DNA from: Lachnospiraceae bacterium
GTDB taxonomy: Bacteria > Bacillota > Clostridia > Lachnospirales > Anaerotignaceae
Assembly (NCBI GenBank): GCA_028695945.1
Contig: JAQVIB010000073.1
Span: forward strand, 1 to 9,256
DNA: 9,256 nucleotides
Direction of reading: 5' to 3'
The position numbers were made by a program, and so were the translations under genes. The notes under the pieces were generated by a model, which saw nothing but the letters and a program-made list of their open reading frames with translations, was not told the origin of the DNA and did no database searches. Positions within the stretch are counted from its first letter, which is position 1. The number at the start of each line of letters is the position of its first letter. This document shows positions 7,668 to 9,256 of this stretch, one piece after another.

Positions 7668-8234
7668 ATGCTTACTATAGGTGTTGTTGGTGATGATAAA
7701 GGTGTGGCATTAGGTGTGCTGGCGGATATATTTATGCGTAATGGCATACCATTTTTTGCGTCGGCAGAAAAAGACGGAGAGGGTATTGCGTCCGCATTTG
7801 CCCAAGCGGTGAAAGAAAAAGCCAAGGTGGTTGTAATGTCTATCAGTGGTAGCGATTGGGAAAAAATAGGAACACTCCGGTTTGACATATTTGTGTTTCT
7901 GGTTAAAAAAGAACACTGTGAAGTTGTGCTTTCCTCATTGTTAAAGCAAAAAAATATAGTAATTGTAAATAACGATGCACCACTTCCGCAAAAAATAGCC
8001 ACTTACGGAGAAACTACTCTGATTACCTGTGGCTTTAATCATACATCAAGCGTAACCGTTAGCAGTGTAGGTGAGTTTGCCGATAAAATACAGTGCTGCC
8101 TTCAACGTACACTTTTAACACTTAAAGGAGAGGCTATAGAACCACAAGAGTTTTCTGTGTGTGGAAACAGCAATAATATAACTGAAGTTTTGGCGGCAGT
8201 AACAGCGGCAATTATATCAGGTGCAGAAGTTTAA
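7668..8234 (+). CDS. Small Mur-ligase-like protein, probably without ligase activity
   Basis: This 188-residue soluble protein has no signal peptide or membrane segment. Its order of motifs recalls the central ATP-binding domain of Mur ligases (MurE, MurT, CapB type), but reduced. GVVGDDKGVALGVLADIF at 5-22 sits where Mur ligases have GTNGKTT followed by a helix, yet the P-loop glycine-lysine-threonine is not intact. VVVMSIS (54-60) occupies the strand that normally ends in the catalytic Glu, here Ser. LRFDIFVF (70-77) with His83 resembles the FD..VFTNL..DHLD region. IVNNDAP (99-105) resembles the NADD motif and TYG (112-114) the following strand. FSVCGNSNNITEVLAAVTAAI (162-182) resembles the G..N..NALAA helix near the end of that domain. 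Full Mur ligases exceed 400 residues, so both flanking domains are missing. The frame is clean, which argues for a maintained protein rather than decay. Its role is unknown. Its link to the glt genes is only positional. The family call is by eye and inference. Confidence 0.6.
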   Translation: MLTIGVVGDDKGVALGVLADIFMRNGIPFFASAEKDGEGIASAFAQAVKEKAKVVVMSISGSDWEKIGTLRFDIFVFLVKKEHCEVVLSSLLKQKNIVIVNNDAPLPQKIATYGETTLITCGFNHTSSVTVSSVGEFADKIQCCLQRTLLTLKGEAIEPQEFSVCGNSNNITEVLAAVTAAIISGAEV

Positions 8235-8330
8235 AGTCTAAATTTTGGTTGGCTGAATAAATCTATATTATATAGAAATTCAGGGGTCGTAGATTTTGAT
8301 AAAAACGACCTCCAATTAAAATTTACTTTT

Positions 8331-8338
8331 GAGGGGAG
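8331..8338 (+). promoter_or_regulatory. Ribosome binding site of the SSB-like gene
   Basis: GAGGGGAG is nine bases before the ATG at 8348. An upstream CCTCC at 8309-8313 is complementary to part of it and could mask it. Confidence 0.65.
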
Positions 8339-8347
8339 TTTTTTTAA

Positions 8348-8968
8348 ATGCCTAAGGATACTGCTGCTGAAAACAACTATATTTTGTTATCTGGTGAGAT
8401 TGCATCGCCGTGTCGATTTAGCCATGAAATATATGGTGAAGGGTTTTATATCTTTGATTTGTTATCTCAGCGTTTAAGTGGAAACAGTGATGTTTTGCCA
8501 GTTACCATATCGGAACGAATTATGGAAGGACAAAGTCTTGATGTTGGACGAAAGGTTTGCGTAAAGGGTCAAATTAGAAGCTATAACAGCTATTGTGATA
8601 AGCGAAGCAGGCTGGTGCTTACTGTGTTTGCAAAAGAACTGGATTTTCAGGAATGTGAAGATACTAACCAGATTTTTTTGAATGGATACATATGTAAGAA
8701 GCCTGTTTATCGAACAACGCCATTCGGAAGAGAAATAACTGATATTTTGTTAGCGGTAAATCGTGCGTACAACAAAAGCGATTATATACCTTGCATTTTT
8801 TGGGGAAGAAATGCAAAATATACTGGAAACCTTAATACAGGAGATAATATACAGGTGTGGGGCAGGGTACAAAGCAGACAGTATCAGAAAAAAAATGAAG
8901 ACGGAGTAGAAGAAAGAACGGCATATGAAATTTCTGTGTCAAGAATTGAGAAAAAAGCTGAAGAATAA
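8348..8968 (+). CDS. Single-stranded DNA-binding-like protein with two OB folds
   Basis: Predicted soluble protein of 206 residues. The second half (about 109-202) follows the bacterial SSB/PriB pattern: IFLNGYI, then RTTPFGREITDILLAVNRAY (122-141), YIPCIFWGR (146-154), and TGDNIQVWGRVQSRQYQ with a GV..RTAYEI strand. In known SSBs these segments form the DNA-binding OB barrel. The first half (about 10-100) has the same skeleton in diverged form: ILLSGEI, DVGRKVCVKGQIRSY matching NTGDNIQVWGRVQSR, and a closing LVLTVFAKELDF strand. It looks like an internal duplication, with the first copy losing its typical motifs. There is no acidic, proline-tipped C-terminal tail (DDDIPF type) of a main replicative SSB; the end is KKAEE. 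It is therefore more likely an accessory ssDNA-binding or primosomal protein than the housekeeping Ssb, so I give no symbol. It has its own ribosome site and lies 113 bases after the Mur-like gene. Confidence 0.8.
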   Translation: MPKDTAAENNYILLSGEIASPCRFSHEIYGEGFYIFDLLSQRLSGNSDVLPVTISERIMEGQSLDVGRKVCVKGQIRSYNSYCDKRSRLVLTVFAKELDFQECEDTNQIFLNGYICKKPVYRTTPFGREITDILLAVNRAYNKSDYIPCIFWGRNAKYTGNLNTGDNIQVWGRVQSRQYQKKNEDGVEERTAYEISVSRIEKKAEE

Positions 8969-8990
8969 TTAATAGTAAAGTTTTATTTTG

Positions 8991-9019
8991 TTGACATATT
9001 CTTCCATACTTAGTAAAAT
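8991..9019 (+). promoter_or_regulatory. Predicted sigma-A promoter for the DUF6465-like gene
   Basis: A perfect TTGACA at 8991-8996 and TAAAAT at 9014-9019 are 17 bases apart. Transcription would start near 9026, giving a leader of about 60 bases. A second perfect -10 hexamer, TATAAT at 9033-9038, lies just downstream; its best -35 (TTAGTA at 9010-9015, 17-base spacer) is poor. I see no terminator hairpin between the end of the preceding gene at 8968 and this promoter. Confidence 0.75.
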
Positions 9020-9070
9020 TGTTTTAAGCTAGTATAATGATTGATTTTGTGATTATCTGGAAAAAACAGT

Positions 9071-9076
9071 GGGGGG
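9071..9076 (+). promoter_or_regulatory. Ribosome binding site of the last gene
   Basis: GGGGGG lies eight bases before the ATG at 9085. Another ATG at 9078 is only one base after the G-run and opens a nine-codon frame, so 9085 is preferred. Confidence 0.6.
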
Positions 9077-9084
9077 TATGAGAA

Positions 9085-9256
9085 ATGACAACAAATCTTT
9101 ATATTGAATTTAGAGAACACAAGGTTACAGAGAAAAAAATAGTAGAGGCAGTTAAAGCATTATGGAAAAGCCAAGGAAATCGCCTTAAGGATTTAGTTAC
9201 TATTGATATTTACTTTAAAGCAGAAGAAGGAATGTGCTATTACATTATAAATAATG
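9085..9256 (+). CDS. DUF6465-like protein, N-terminal part (cut by the window edge)
   Basis: An open frame of 57 codons runs off the right edge without a stop, so the gene is partial here. The visible protein starts MTTNLYIEF and continues with VEAVKALWKSQGN and then LVTIDIYFKAEEGMCYYIIN. This pattern of strand, helix with a conserved Trp, strand containing IY.K.EE, then a YY.IN strand is what I recall of DUF6465, a small family common in Lachnospiraceae with no known function. Many members carry a lysine- and alanine-rich N-terminal extension, which is absent here. It has its own consensus promoter, so it is probably a separate transcription unit. The family call rests on memory of the pattern; no function is proposed. 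Confidence 0.65.
   Translation, partial: MTTNLYIEFREHKVTEKKIVEAVKALWKSQGNRLKDLVTIDIYFKAEEGMCYYIINN

Noticed and set aside
7668..8234. Pseudogene of a full Mur ligase
   Set aside because: There is a good ribosome site, a clean frame and matching motif order to the end, with no leftover C-terminal domain sequence after 8234. A maintained short protein fits better than recent decay.
8245..8276. Promoter in the gap before the SSB-like gene
   Set aside because: TTGGTT (8245-8250) with TATTAT at 8266-8271 gives a 15-base spacer, and TTGGCT (8249-8254) with TATAGA at 8271-8276 gives 16 but with a poor -10. In such AT-rich DNA these are too weak to annotate.
9078..9107. Nine-codon ORF starting at the ATG at 9078
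   Set aside because: Its ATG is one base after the G-run, too close for initiation, and the frame at 9085 gives a recognisable protein pattern.

Overview
This AT-rich window looks like the chromosome of an anaerobic low-GC Firmicute, most likely a member of Clostridia near Lachnospiraceae. The reasons are strong GGAGG-type ribosome binding sites, A/T-rich codon choice, consensus sigma-A promoters, a separate GltB/GltD glutamate synthase of bacterial NADPH type, and a DUF6465-like start of a gene at the right edge. All genes are on the plus strand. I see no tRNA, rRNA, CRISPR array, insertion sequence, attachment site or phage gene.

Left half (1-7574) is a nitrogen-assimilation block. amt (22-1281) is an Amt-family ammonium channel. 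A 245-base gap carries a consensus promoter (1355-1383) and, about 10 bases past its predicted start site, a strong intrinsic-terminator hairpin (1400-1451). gltB (1527-6077) and gltD (6090-7574) follow as a tight operon encoding the large and small subunits of glutamate synthase. Amt brings in ammonium and GltBD turns glutamine plus 2-oxoglutarate into two glutamates; glutamine synthetase and PII are not in the window. The promoter-terminator pair suggests that glt expression is controlled by early termination.

Right half (7575-9256) is a run of smaller genes. After a 16-bp hairpin (7580-7616) comes a 188-residue protein (7668-8234) that reads like a shrunken Mur ligase with a broken P-loop. 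Next is a 206-residue protein (8348-8968) with two SSB-like OB folds, the second clear and the first diverged. A consensus promoter (8991-9019) with a second -10 candidate drives a final gene (9085 to beyond the edge) that resembles the DUF6465 family.

The least ordinary items are the promoter-terminator leader before gltB and the degenerate stand-alone Mur-ligase-like protein. Nothing in the window amounts to a clearly new multi-gene system.
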